Positions 23,907 to 32,236 are shown, counted from the first letter of the stretch. The stretch is 64,000 nt of DNA from Poriferisodalis sp965198245 (GCF_965198245.1 NZ_OZ240249.1:2914001-2978000); one strand, 5' to 3'. A program made the numbers and translations. The notes: generated from the letters alone by a model not told the origin.

Positions 23907-25211
23907 GACAACGGCGGCAACAGCCCGGAAGCCACGAACGCCACGGCGGCGCACGCTGCTGCTGCGCAGCCGTCGTTGTCACACCCCCCTCATACGGTTG
24001 TTCTCATGAAGGGCGGCAGCGATTCGGCTTCCGGTGGCAGTGCAGCAAGCACGCATACATCGGGCGGCGTGCGTTTGGATGCGGTGGATGTCGTTGGGCT
24101 GTGCGGGGAGGGCCTGCGCGCACGGTTGGGTGAGATCGCTCGGGCCGAATCACGGCTGGCGGCGATGAATGCGGACACGTTGGGCGAGCTCGCTCGCCGC
24201 AATGGCGACGGTGCCGCCGCGCACGCCGCCACGGACGCTCTGGCGGTGTCGGGCCGCAAGGCGCGCGGCGAAGTCAGGGACGCCGTGAGGCTCGGCGGTC
24301 TGGACGCGACGCGGGAGGGGCTCTCGGAGGGCTCGGTTCCGGTGGGCCACGCGCAGCTGATCACCCGTGCCGCTGGCGACGCCCCGATCGACGACCGATA
24401 CCTGGCCGAACGGGCGCAACACGAGGGCTATGACGAGTTCCGTCGCACCGTCGCCCGCCACGTGGCCGATGTCAGCCGAGACGACGGCGCATCATTGCTG
24501 GAGCGGCAGCGTCAGGCGCGCACCGCCAAGATCCTGACCCGTAGCAGCGACGGCATGACGGTGCTCAACCTCGTCGTCGACCCCGTCACCGGGGCCCGGC
24601 TGGGCACGGTGATCGCCGCCACCGCGCGGCGCCTGTTCCAGAACGAAGATCCCGCTGCGCGGCGCACGCCCCTTCAGCGGACCGCCGACGCGATCTGCCA
24701 GCTCATCCTCGAACCCGACACCAAGCGCCCCGCAGGCGCGTCACTGATCGTCGTGGCCGACTACGACATGGTGAACCACCAGCTCATCAACGGGCGTCTC
24801 GCCGATGGCACCCCGATCCCGATCGGCGAAATCGCCAAGATCGCCGTCGATGCTGAACTGCTCCCGGCAATCTTCGAGGCCGCCACCGGCGACCTGCGCA
24901 TGGGGCGCAACCGCCGCACCGCCACCGACCTCCAACGCGCCGCGCTGGCGTTGCGCGACAGGGGCTGCGTCGGGTGCGGTATCTCTCCCGAGCGCTGCCA
25001 GCACCACCACATCGCAGAGTGGCAGGACGGCGGTCACACCGACTATCAGAACCTCGTCACCGTCTGCCCGGACTGTCACAACGACAAGATCCACCAACAG
25101 GGCTTCACCGTCGAACGGGACCCCAACGGCGGCCGGTACCGGCTCCAACCACCGACCACGCCCCCAAACGACATCCATGGCCAAACCGGGTCACGAGCAC
25201 CCCCACGCTGA
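23904..25211 (+). CDS. HNH endonuclease of the DUF222 / 13E12 repeat family
   Basis: A 435-aa protein from ATG 23904, or 401 aa from ATG 24006; each ATG has its own copy of the same promoter-like block. Residues ~60-300 are DUF222 (VDVVGLCGEGLRARLGEIARAESRL, GHAQLITRA, GMTVLNLVVDPVTGA). The C terminus is an HNH nuclease: GCVGCGISPERCQHHHIAEWQDGGHTD, then VCPDCHNDKIH, with the metal-binding histidines and CxxC pairs intact. Such genes are numerous and mobile in Actinobacteria; their role is unclear. It sits between the two copies of the 54-bp repeat. Confidence 0.88.
   Translation: MDNGGNSPEATNATAAHAAAAQPSLSHPPHTVVLMKGGSDSASGGSAASTHTSGGVRLDAVDVVGLCGEGLRARLGEIARAESRLAAMNADTLGELARRNGDGAAAHAATDALAVSGRKARGEVRDAVRLGGLDATREGLSEGSVPVGHAQLITRAAGDAPIDDRYLAERAQHEGYDEFRRTVARHVADVSRDDGASLLERQRQARTAKILTRSSDGMTVLNLVVDPVTGARLGTVIAATARRLFQNEDPAARRTPLQRTADAICQLILEPDTKRPAGASLIVVADYDMVNHQLINGRLADGTPIPIGEIAKIAVDAELLPAIFEAATGDLRMGRNRRTATDLQRAALALRDRGCVGCGISPERCQHHHIAEWQDGGHTDYQNLVTVCPDCHNDKIHQQGFTVERDPNGGRYRLQPPTTPPNDIHGQTGSRAPPR
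23975..24008 (+). promoter_or_regulatory. Promoter/start block of the HNH gene, copy 2
   Basis: Second copy: TTGTCA (23976-23981), TACGGT (23993-23998), 7 nt, ATG at 24006. It lies inside the reading frame begun at copy 1, where it is translated as LSHPPHTVVLM. Confidence 0.5.
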
Positions 25212-25549
25212 ACCCCCGGGGGCACCCTCCCCAGCCGCCAGGGCGCACGGCACTCGGTGATCTACCCATCCCAACCTCTGCGAGAGAACTGGGAGGGAGT
25301 AGCGCTGCCTGTGAAGATCCCGGAACCGTCCCTGCTACGGCAAACGGCCGGGGTTGCGCCGTTTCTCGTTGCCGGCTGACGGCTCGCCGGTGACGACGCG
25401 GGCTGAGGGGCCGCGCTGATGGAGTGCAGCGCTCTCGGTGTATTTCATTCCCGACGCCTCGAGTGCCAGCAAAGCCGCTGGTCAAGGTGCCGTGGACTCA
25501 ATGGGTAAGGGGAGCGCTTCCGCAGGTCAGCGCCCATCCGCTGACGCTC
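25212..25549. other. 338-bp gene-free stretch
   Basis: It holds copy B of the 54-bp repeat, a small GCGCTG/CAGCGC hairpin near 25417-25436 and the terminator hairpin of the DHPS-like gene. I saw no coding sequence and no tRNA. Confidence 0.5.
25313..25367 (+). repeat. Dispersed ~54-bp repeat, copy B
   Basis: Second copy, same orientation as 22851-22904, 2.46 kb downstream and 101 bp after the HNH gene stop. See copy A for its hairpin potential. Confidence 0.85.
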
Positions 25550-25550
25550 C
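25511..25550 (-). terminator. Hairpin at the 3' end of the DHPS-like gene
   Basis: GTCAGCG (25526-25532) pairs with CGCTGAC (25539-25545) and the outer GGAGCG (25511-25516) with CGCTCC (25545-25550), abutting the stop codon of the minus-strand gene. Confidence 0.5.
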
Positions 25551-26302
25551 TAGTTGGCTGATGTGAGGGCAGCGTGGTGCTCGCGCACCTGAGCTGGACG
25601 GTGGGCGCGCACATATTCCGGCTTCTGCGAAAGTGCCAAGTCGAGCAGTTCGAGCCGGTCCGGCGTCTGCAGCCAGGGCACCGGCACGTACAGCGGCAAA
25701 CCGAATTGTCGCAACTGCCCCAGGCCGCTGTAGATGGCCTGCTGATAGACGGCTCGTTCGGGCCAGTCCATGTCGTGCGGACCGAACCCGACGCCGCAGT
25801 CGAGCAGCAGATCTTGCGCGATCCCGGCCCGCCTGAGACGCCCGATGTGCTCCCCGAACCACTCCACCATCACGGCGACCGGGTCACCGCTCACATCGCG
25901 CACGCTGCGAAAATCCCGCCCCAGCATGAACGGCAGCACCACCGTCACCTCACGCTCGACAGCAAGCTCCACCATCTCAGGCGTCTGCAGTGCGTCGCCG
26001 GCATTCAGCACAGCGGCGCCAGCATCGAGCGCCTGGCGAGCCACCTCGGGCTTTCGGGTATCGATCGCCACATCAGCGCCCAGCGACAGCAGCCCGCGCA
26101 GCGGCCCAGAGACCCGCCGCCATTCCTCCGCTGCGCTCACCTCGTCGCTGCCGAGCGTGGAGCCTTCACCGCCGAGGTCGAAGTAGTCGGCGCCTTCGGC
26201 CATCAGCGTTGTGCCACGCGCGACTGCCTCATCACAGTCGTGCACGACCGAGAAGTCGGCCTTCGAGTCGGGAGAGGCGTTGACCACGCCGAAGATCTCC
26301 AC
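25550..26302 (-). CDS. Dihydropteroate synthase-like pterin-binding protein
   Basis: A 250-aa TIM-barrel protein. FGVVNASPDS matches the DHPS N-terminal signature, GADYFDLGGEGST the second (usually ESTRPG), and DVAIDTRKPEVARQAL the third. Real folate enzymes have VNVTPDSF and a KxxR..RVHD close; here these are altered (VRAHRPAQVRE), so it is a divergent paralogue and may not make dihydropteroate. No other folate gene is adjacent. GTG start at 26302. Confidence 0.75.
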   Translation of the reverse strand: MEIFGVVNASPDSKADFSVVHDCDEAVARGTTLMAEGADYFDLGGEGSTLGSDEVSAAEEWRRVSGPLRGLLSLGADVAIDTRKPEVARQALDAGAAVLNAGDALQTPEMVELAVEREVTVVLPFMLGRDFRSVRDVSGDPVAVMVEWFGEHIGRLRRAGIAQDLLLDCGVGFGPHDMDWPERAVYQQAIYSGLGQLRQFGLPLYVPVPWLQTPDRLELLDLALSQKPEYVRAHRPAQVREHHAALTSAN

Positions 26303-26380
26303 GGCCGCAACATAGTCAGGGCATGCCGACTGCGGCCGGGGACCGGTTCGATACCCGGTCGAGCTGACCGTGTCGAAGCG

Positions 26381-26929
26381 TCAGACGAGGTCTGGATGCC
26401 GCAAGGCCTCGTCCGAGGGCGGGATGGCAATCAAGCGGCCCACCTGCGGCGGTATTGGCAGCTCCCGGTGCACCGCCCAGATCTCACCGAGCCGCTCATA
26501 GGGCTCGTCGGCCATCGGTGCCACACGGCGCGTCGGCCCGTCGATGTTCAGCGACATCACCTCGCAGATGGCCGCCACGTAGTCATCTCGCGTCTGGGTC
26601 ATCACCTGGAACGCATGCACGCGCTTGCGGTCGAAACCCAACAGCTGGACGGAGATCACGTACGGCTCGTCGGGACCAATCTCACGCACATACGCGATGT
26701 GGTTCTGCGCAGAGAACGTCGTAATGTCCCGCACTGCCCGGTGCGCCGTTCCGAGGCCGATGAAGTCCATCCAAGGTGCAATGGCGTCATCGAAGGCCAC
26801 CAGGTAGTAGCCGGCGTTGAGGTGGCCGTTGTAGTCGATCCACTCCTGCTGGACCGTTCCCCGCAGCACCTCGACGGGCGCCGGCAGGACGCCATCGGTC
26901 GGCTGCGGGCTCAGCGAATCGTCGCTCAC
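26381..26929 (-). CDS. Hot-dog thioesterase (betainyl-CoA thioesterase-like)
   Basis: A 182-aa thioesterase. QEWIDYNGHLNAGYYLVAFDDA is the hot-dog active-site region (Asp-Tyr-Asn-Gly-His), followed by HIAYVREIGPDEPY and VHAFQVM. The wording is close to the thioesterase partner or fused domain of carnitine dehydrogenases, which releases betaine from betainyl-CoA. The GTG at 26929 has AGGAGG upstream. No carnitine dehydrogenase is in the window; the BKACE gene at 18270 is the only possible pathway partner. Confidence 0.75.
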   Translation of the reverse strand: MSDDSLSPQPTDGVLPAPVEVLRGTVQQEWIDYNGHLNAGYYLVAFDDAIAPWMDFIGLGTAHRAVRDITTFSAQNHIAYVREIGPDEPYVISVQLLGFDRKRVHAFQVMTQTRDDYVAAICEVMSLNIDGPTRRVAPMADEPYERLGEIWAVHRELPIPPQVGRLIAIPPSDEALRHPDLV

Positions 26930-26994
26930 GCCAGATTCCTCCTCAGGGTTCGACGGGTCGAATTCGCACTGCGCAAGTGAACCAGCGATCGAGT

Positions 26995-28476
26995 TCAGTT
27001 GCTGCGGGCCAAGTCCGCCACGGTGACTGGCACGGCCGCGCCGTTGCGATCATCGACGCTGTCGGCAAGGACCGGCCAGAACACCTTTGGCGGTGCTCCT
27101 CGCAACGCTTCTGACTGTGGTCGGCTCATTTCGGCCGCGAGCCGTTCGGGGCGCTCCCCGTTGGACGCCGCGCCAACAACCTGTGCGGGCATCTCGACTG
27201 CATGCGAGGGTGCGAGCGGACCGGGCCGCGATGGCGCAGGCGGCGCGCCGGGTGGGCCCACATACGTCGGCAGAGGAATCGGGTGGCGTGTCATCGGCAG
27301 AAGAACCACAACGCCCACCGCTGCGATCACGCCTGAGATGGCGATCGACAAACCGATGCCGCCAGTCGCATCGGCGGTGAAGCCCATCAATGGCGGACCG
27401 ATCAACGCGCCAGTACCGGAGGTGAAGAACAGCATGCCCATGACCGCTCCGATACCCACCAAGCCGAACAAGTGAGCGGTGACCTCACCGAGCAGCGCCA
27501 CGAAGCCGCCGTAGGAGACTCCGAGGATCGACGCGAAGACAATCAGCAGGACGAACTTCGCCTCCAGACTGCTCACTCGGGTCGTCGTGTACCAGACCGC
27601 ATACGCGACGGGCAGCCCGAAGAACGCGATCTTGAGCAGCCGGACCGAGCCCAGCGGACGGGCCAGGCTCGTGAGCGCCATGCGCCCCACGATGCTTGTG
27701 AAGCCGATGATCGTGAACAACGCCACCGCTGCTCGTGGTGGAACGCCGTCGTCCTGGGCAAACGTGACCACCGAACCCAATGACCCGATGACGGCCACCG
27801 TGAAGAACACACCCGCGGCTGCCATCTGCCAGAAGGGAGCGGTACGCACGACCAGAGAGACGTGACGCTTCGCGTCGCCCATGTCCATCTTCGGCGGCCG
27901 CTTGATCATGAAGAGCGCTACAGCAAAGATTCCCGCTGCCACCACTGCGAGCGCCTTCATGCCGCCACGCCATCCATAGACCTCGAGCAGCCATTGGGCC
28001 AGCGGCGCGAACAGCATCGTTCCCAGCCCTGAGCCGGTCGCCACGATGCCTTGAGCCACGGCGCGATGACGAACGAACCACATGGCCGTGAGTGCGAACA
28101 ACGGTGCGTTGAACAGGCCTCCACCGAAACCCAGGCCGACACCGAACAGCACATATCCGTGCCACAACACTGATATTTGCGACATGGCGAAGAGACCGCC
28201 GCAGAACATCGCTCCTCCGACGATGAGCAGCGGAGCGATGCCGAACCGGTCGTACAGGCGGCCCGAGACCAGAGCACTGCCGAAGAACAGAAACACTGTG
28301 ATCCCGAACACGAGGCTGATCGGTCCGTGGCCGGTCCCGAACTCGTCCGCCATGCTCTTCGCGAACGCGTTGAAGCTGTAGATCGTCCCGAACGCCGCCA
28401 TGACGCTGAGGGCCGCGCCGCAGGCCGTGACCCAGCCGCGTGCCGAGTCGAGGTGCGTCGAGCCGCTGGCCATCAC
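26995..28476 (-). CDS. MFS transporter (monocarboxylate/OFA-like)
   Basis: A 493-aa membrane protein with about 12 hydrophobic segments. The opening GWVTACGAALSVMAAFGTIYSFNAF and the loop RLYDRFG after segment 2 fit the oxalate/formate antiporter and monocarboxylate-porter branch. The last ~90 residues are a Pro/Ala-rich cytoplasmic tail (PPGAPPAPSRPGPLAPSH), unusual in length. The GTG at 28476 stands 7 nt after a TAGCCT -10 box; an ATG follows immediately. The substrate is probably a small organic acid, by family. Confidence 0.82.
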   Translation of the reverse strand: MMASGSTHLDSARGWVTACGAALSVMAAFGTIYSFNAFAKSMADEFGTGHGPISLVFGITVFLFFGSALVSGRLYDRFGIAPLLIVGGAMFCGGLFAMSQISVLWHGYVLFGVGLGFGGGLFNAPLFALTAMWFVRHRAVAQGIVATGSGLGTMLFAPLAQWLLEVYGWRGGMKALAVVAAGIFAVALFMIKRPPKMDMGDAKRHVSLVVRTAPFWQMAAAGVFFTVAVIGSLGSVVTFAQDDGVPPRAAVALFTIIGFTSIVGRMALTSLARPLGSVRLLKIAFFGLPVAYAVWYTTTRVSSLEAKFVLLIVFASILGVSYGGFVALLGEVTAHLFGLVGIGAVMGMLFFTSGTGALIGPPLMGFTADATGGIGLSIAISGVIAAVGVVVLLPMTRHPIPLPTYVGPPGAPPAPSRPGPLAPSHAVEMPAQVVGAASNGERPERLAAEMSRPQSEALRGAPPKVFWPVLADSVDDRNGAAVPVTVADLARSN

Positions 28477-28483
28477 CGTTGCG

Positions 28484-28489
28484 AGGCTA
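28484..28489 (-). promoter_or_regulatory. -10 box of the MFS gene
   Basis: TAGCCT on the minus strand, 7 nt before the GTG start; leaderless arrangement. Confidence 0.45.
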
Positions 28490-28561
28490 CGGCGGCAGCG
28501 CCGGCTCTGCGGAAGGATGCCTCAAGCCTGCCGCGGGCGACCGCAGGGCTCTGCGGGGTTG

Positions 28562-30397
28562 TCAGCCCAGACCCGAGACGTCGCGGACCGCACCCTTGTC
28601 GGCGCTCACGGCCATGGCGGCATAGGCCCGCAGTGCTGTGCTCACCTGGCGTGGACGAGGCTTCGCTGGCTGCCAGCCAGCTGCATCCTGCTCTCCACGC
28701 CGCCGCTCCAGCTCGGCATCGTCGACAGCGAGGTTGATCGTGCGATTCGGGATGTCGATCTCGATGGTGTCGCCGTCGTTCACGAGACCGATGAGCCCAC
28801 CGGAGGCCGCCTCGGGCGAGACATGGCCGATCGACAAGCCCGAGGTTCCACCGGAGAAACGCCCGTCGGTCACCAGCGCGCACGCCTTGCCGAGCCCCTT
28901 GGACTTCAGGTACGAGGTCGGGTACAGCATTTCCTGCATGCCGGGGCCGCCCCGGGGGCCCTCATAACGCACCACCACGACATCGCCGGCAACGACCTTG
29001 CCGTCCAGGATGTGCTCGACCGCCTCGTCCTGGCTCTCGACGACGTGAGCGGGGCCAGAGAACACCCAGATCGACTCGTCCACCCCGGCGGTCTTCACCA
29101 CGCAGCCGTCGGGCGCGAGGTTTCCGTACAGAATGGCCAACCCGCCGTCGGCCGAATAGGCAAAGTCGACCGAGCGGATGCAGCCCCGCTCGCGGTCGAC
29201 GTCGAGCGTCCGGTAACGCTCGGATTGGCTGAACGCGACCTGCGTCGGGATGCCCGCCGGACCCGCCCGGAAGAACTCAGCCAGCGATGGATCGTCGTTG
29301 GTGGCGACATCCCAGCGGGAGATGGCCTCGAACATCGTCGGCGAGTGCACTGTGGGCACCTGGTTGGCAATGAGACCGGCCCGGTTCAGCTCGGCCAATA
29401 TGCCCATCACGCCCCCGGCACGATGCACGTCCTCGACGTGGAAGAATTCCGATGCCGGCGCCACCTTGCAGATGTTCGGCACCTTGTGCGACAGCCGGTC
29501 GATATCGGCCATCGCGAAGTCCAGACCGGCTTCCTGCGCTGCTGCCAGCAAGTGCAGGATCGTGTTGGTGGAACCGCCCATCGCGATGTCGAGCGTCATC
29601 GCATTCTCGAAGGCCTCGAAGCTGCCGATCGCCCGAGGCAGTACCGATTCATCGTCTTGCTGGTAGTAGCGCCTGCACAGCTCGACCACCAAGCGCCCCG
29701 CCTTCAGGAACAGTTCGCGCCGATCCGAGTGGGTCGCCACCACCGTTCCGTTGCCAGGCAACGACAGTCCCAGCGCCTCGGTCAGACAGTTCATCGAGTT
29801 GGCGGTGAACATGCCCGAGCATGAGCCGCACGTGGGGCAGCCAGACCGTTCCATCTCGGCCACGTCCTCGTCGCTCACCGACTCGTCGGCCGCCACGACC
29901 ATGACGTTGATGAGGTCCACCTTCTGGGTGGCCAGCTTGGTCTTGCCGGCCTCCATGGGCCCGCCCGACACGAACACCGTCGGAACGTTCAGGCGCATCG
30001 CTGCCATGAGCATGCCGGGGGTGATCTTGTCGCAGTTGCTGATGCACACCAGAGCGTCGGCGCAGTGCGCATTCACCATGTACTCCACCGAGTCAGCGAT
30101 GAGATCTCGTGACGGCAGGCTGTAGAGCATCCCGTCGTGACCCATAGCGATGCCGTCGTCGACGGCGATGGTGTTGAACTCCTTGGCAACGCCGCCAGCG
30201 GCCTCGATTTCACGGGCAACAAGCTGGCCCATGTCCTTCAGATGCACGTGGCCGGGCACGAACTGGGTGAACGAATTCGAGATGGCGATGATCGGCTTGC
30301 CGAAGTCCTCGTCGGTCATGCCGGTGGCCCGCCACAACGCGCGAGCCCCGGCCTGATTCCGGCCAGCGGTGGAGGTGACGGATCGGTAGCGCGGCAT
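28562..30397 (-). CDS. ilvD: Dihydroxy-acid dehydratase
   Basis: A 611-aa enzyme of valine/isoleucine and pantothenate synthesis that dehydrates 2,3-dihydroxy-acids to 2-keto acids using an Fe-S cluster. CISNCDKITPGM and CPTCGSCSGMFTANSMNCL hold the cluster cysteines; GGPGMQEML, TDGRFSGGTSG and VSPEAASGG are the other signatures. Full length. Other ilv genes are absent nearby. Leaderless-type start at 30397. Confidence 0.96.
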   Translation of the reverse strand: MPRYRSVTSTAGRNQAGARALWRATGMTDEDFGKPIIAISNSFTQFVPGHVHLKDMGQLVAREIEAAGGVAKEFNTIAVDDGIAMGHDGMLYSLPSRDLIADSVEYMVNAHCADALVCISNCDKITPGMLMAAMRLNVPTVFVSGGPMEAGKTKLATQKVDLINVMVVAADESVSDEDVAEMERSGCPTCGSCSGMFTANSMNCLTEALGLSLPGNGTVVATHSDRRELFLKAGRLVVELCRRYYQQDDESVLPRAIGSFEAFENAMTLDIAMGGSTNTILHLLAAAQEAGLDFAMADIDRLSHKVPNICKVAPASEFFHVEDVHRAGGVMGILAELNRAGLIANQVPTVHSPTMFEAISRWDVATNDDPSLAEFFRAGPAGIPTQVAFSQSERYRTLDVDRERGCIRSVDFAYSADGGLAILYGNLAPDGCVVKTAGVDESIWVFSGPAHVVESQDEAVEHILDGKVVAGDVVVVRYEGPRGGPGMQEMLYPTSYLKSKGLGKACALVTDGRFSGGTSGLSIGHVSPEAASGGLIGLVNDGDTIEIDIPNRTINLAVDDAELERRRGEQDAAGWQPAKPRPRQVSTALRAYAAMAVSADKGAVRDVSGLG

Positions 30398-30403
30398 GGG
30401 ATC

Positions 30404-30409
30404 AGCCTA
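30404..30409 (-). promoter_or_regulatory. -10 box of ilvD
   Basis: TAGGCT on the minus strand, 6 nt before the ATG at 30397. Confidence 0.45.
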
Positions 30410-30433
30410 CGCCTGGGCTGCCCAATCTGACGG

Positions 30434-30628
30434 CCCAATAGCCTGCCCGACCTGATGGCCCTCGATGCCGCGGCCGGGCTGGGCATTGCATTCAACGCCA
30501 AACCGGTGCTGGCCGATGCAGCCGACACCACCGTGAACGTGCCCTATCTGGACGCGATCCTGTTCATGCTCGGCGTGACTCGGGAGGAGGTCGAGGCTGC
30601 CGATGCCTCGGCAACTCGGTCCAGATAG
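30434..30628 (+). pseudogene. serB: C-terminal remnant of phosphoserine phosphatase
   Basis: About 65 codons read NSLPDLMALDAAAGLGIAFN, then AKPVLADAADTTVNVPYLDA and a tail ILFMLGVTREEVEAAD, which is the C-terminal end of SerB. The frame closes upstream at a TGA (30428-30430) and the catalytic GDGxND region is missing or mutated, so only a tail remains. Its TAG stop overlaps the arsC promoter. SerB normally makes serine, the precursor of glycine and of selenocysteine. Confidence 0.7.
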
Positions 30629-30631
30629 CTT
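30626..30631 (+). promoter_or_regulatory. -10 box of the selenocysteine arsC gene
   Basis: TAGCTT lies 7 nt before the ATG at 30639. It independently supports translation from 30639, upstream of the in-frame UGA, and not from the first start codon after it. Confidence 0.5.
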
Positions 30632-30638
30632 CGCGTAC

Positions 30639-30998
30639 ATGGCTGACGTGACCATCTTTCACAACCCCCACTGAAACTCTTCGCGCAATGCCTTGGCGGT
30701 CGCCGAGGAAGCTGGAGTCGAAGCCGACATCGTCCTGTACATGAAGACGCCGCCTGACCGCGAAACGCTTGAGCATCTCGTGTCGATTCTCGAAGATCCC
30801 GTCGAAGACTTGGTGCGCAAGGACTCACAGTTCAAGAAACTGGGCCTGAATGCCGATGACTATGTCGGCAATCCGATGGCGGTCGTCGAGTTGCTGAGCC
30901 AGCGCAAAGCGCTGATGCAGCGCCCCGTCGTGGTGCGAGGCGACCGGGCCATCGTCGGACGCCCGAAGGATCGCATCGCCGCGCTCCTGGCGGACTGA
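30639..30998 (+). CDS. arsC: ArsC-family arsenate reductase with selenocysteine at the catalytic position
   Basis: A 119-aa protein if UGA codon 12 (30672-30674) is read as selenocysteine: MADVTIFHNPH-U-NSSRNALAV. Glutaredoxin-coupled ArsC has its nucleophilic Cys at residue 12 in HNPxCxxSR, so the UGA replaces exactly that residue. The rest is a complete ArsC: YMKTPPDRETLEHL, a conserved Arg in DLVRKDS, and QRPVVVRGDRAIVGRP. Both sides of the UGA are in one frame, a leaderless promoter precedes the ATG, and a SECIS-like hairpin follows. Read conventionally, only a 101-aa product lacking the active site would be called. Arsenate reduction is the family role; the related Spx/YffB branch is less likely. 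Confidence 0.85.
30691..30708 (+). promoter_or_regulatory. SECIS-like hairpin of arsC
   Basis: CCTTGGC (30691-30697) pairs with GCCGAGG (30702-30708, one G-U) around the loop GGUC. The loop begins 23 nt after the UGA. The E. coli fdhF SECIS also has a GGUC apical loop, and its G and U bind SelB. Confidence 0.7.
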
Positions 30999-31011
30999 GA
31001 CCCATCGGTTG

Positions 31012-32190
31012 ATGACAGACGCGAGCGGCACTAGCGCTGGCGAGGCTGGTGCAGATCCAGATACCGGCGGCATCCGCACACCGCTGTTCGATCTGCACTC
31101 CGAGCTTGGTGGCCGGATGGCCAACTTCGGCGGCTACGCGCTGCCGATGCGATTCGAGGGCACCATCGCCGAGCACCGTGCAACCCGCACTGCAGCGGGA
31201 TTGTTCGACGTGAGCCACATGGGCATCATCGAACTGCACCCCAACCGCAGCGACGAGGTTGCCGACGTCGCGGCGTGGCTGGAACGTTGTATTCCCGGCT
31301 CTGTCGTCAACCTGGCCCCGGGGCGCATGCGCTACACGCTGTTCACCACGTCCGCTGGCGGCGTGCTCGATGATCTCATCGTGTCCAACTACGGAAACCG
31401 GCTGAGCGCTGTGGTCAACGCCGTGCGCGCCGACGCCGATCTCGCGATGCTGCGCGGCGTCAACGGTGGCAGCGACGACGGCGACGTACGCATCGCAGTG
31501 CGCCATGACTTGGCACTGCTGGCACTTCAGGGGCCCGCCGCGGTTGAAGTGCTCGCACGCTGGGCGCCGCCTGCAGCCGAGCTCGCGTTCATGTCGACGG
31601 CCGTCATATCGATCGACGGAGTCGAGTGCGAGGTGTCGCGCTGCGGGTATACCGGCGAAGACGGCTTTGAGATAGCCGTGCCTTCCACCGAAGCGGTGCA
31701 TCTCGCGCAGCTGCTGCTGAGCAGCGACGAAGTTTCTCCGGCAGGACTCGGCGCCCGCGACACGCTGCGGCTCGAAGCGGGCCTTCCCTTGGTGGGCCAC
31801 GAGCTCACCGAGGCGACGACACCTGCCGAGGCCGGTCTCGGTTGGTCTATTCCGAAACGGAGGCGCGCCGAAGGCGGCTTTCCCGGTTCCGAGACCATCA
31901 CAGCCCAGCTGTGCGAGGGACCGCCGAGGCACCGGGTCGGCGTCGCGGCGCAGGGCCGCCGGCCCATCCGCGATGGCGCTGTGCTGGCGGACGCCGACGG
32001 CGCGCATGTCGGCATCGTCACCAGCGGCGGCTTCGGACCCACCGTCGACGCGCCGATCGCCATGGCTTATGTGGCCGCCGAACACGCTTGTGACGGCACC
32101 GAGTTATTCGCCGAGGGCCGCAAGGGTCCCGAGCCATGCCGGGTCGCCCCGCTGCCCTTTGTGGAGCATCGCTTCTGGCGACCGTCATGA
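31012..32190 (+). CDS. gcvT: Glycine cleavage system T protein (aminomethyltransferase)
   Basis: A 392-aa protein that transfers the methylene group from aminomethyl-lipoyl-GcvH to tetrahydrofolate, releasing ammonia. TPLFDLHSELGGRMANFGGYALPMRF, GLFDVSHMG, RCGYTGEDGFEI and GLGARDTLRLEAGLPL are GcvT signatures, and the last ~110 residues are the C-terminal barrel. The ATG at 31012 is used; a TTG lies one codon earlier. It forms a pair with gcvP 46 bp downstream. Confidence 0.94.
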   Translation: MTDASGTSAGEAGADPDTGGIRTPLFDLHSELGGRMANFGGYALPMRFEGTIAEHRATRTAAGLFDVSHMGIIELHPNRSDEVADVAAWLERCIPGSVVNLAPGRMRYTLFTTSAGGVLDDLIVSNYGNRLSAVVNAVRADADLAMLRGVNGGSDDGDVRIAVRHDLALLALQGPAAVEVLARWAPPAAELAFMSTAVISIDGVECEVSRCGYTGEDGFEIAVPSTEAVHLAQLLLSSDEVSPAGLGARDTLRLEAGLPLVGHELTEATTPAEAGLGWSIPKRRRAEGGFPGSETITAQLCEGPPRHRVGVAAQGRRPIRDGAVLADADGAHVGIVTSGGFGPTVDAPIAMAYVAAEHACDGTELFAEGRKGPEPCRVAPLPFVEHRFWRPS

Positions 32191-32236
32191 ACAGCTCGCC
32201 GAACGCAAACAGGGTCCCAAGATATGAGTGACACGT

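Noticed and set aside
26341..26375. tRNA T-arm-like sequence (GGTTCGATACC)
   Set aside because: The loop would be 8 nt and no acceptor, D or anticodon arms can be drawn around it.
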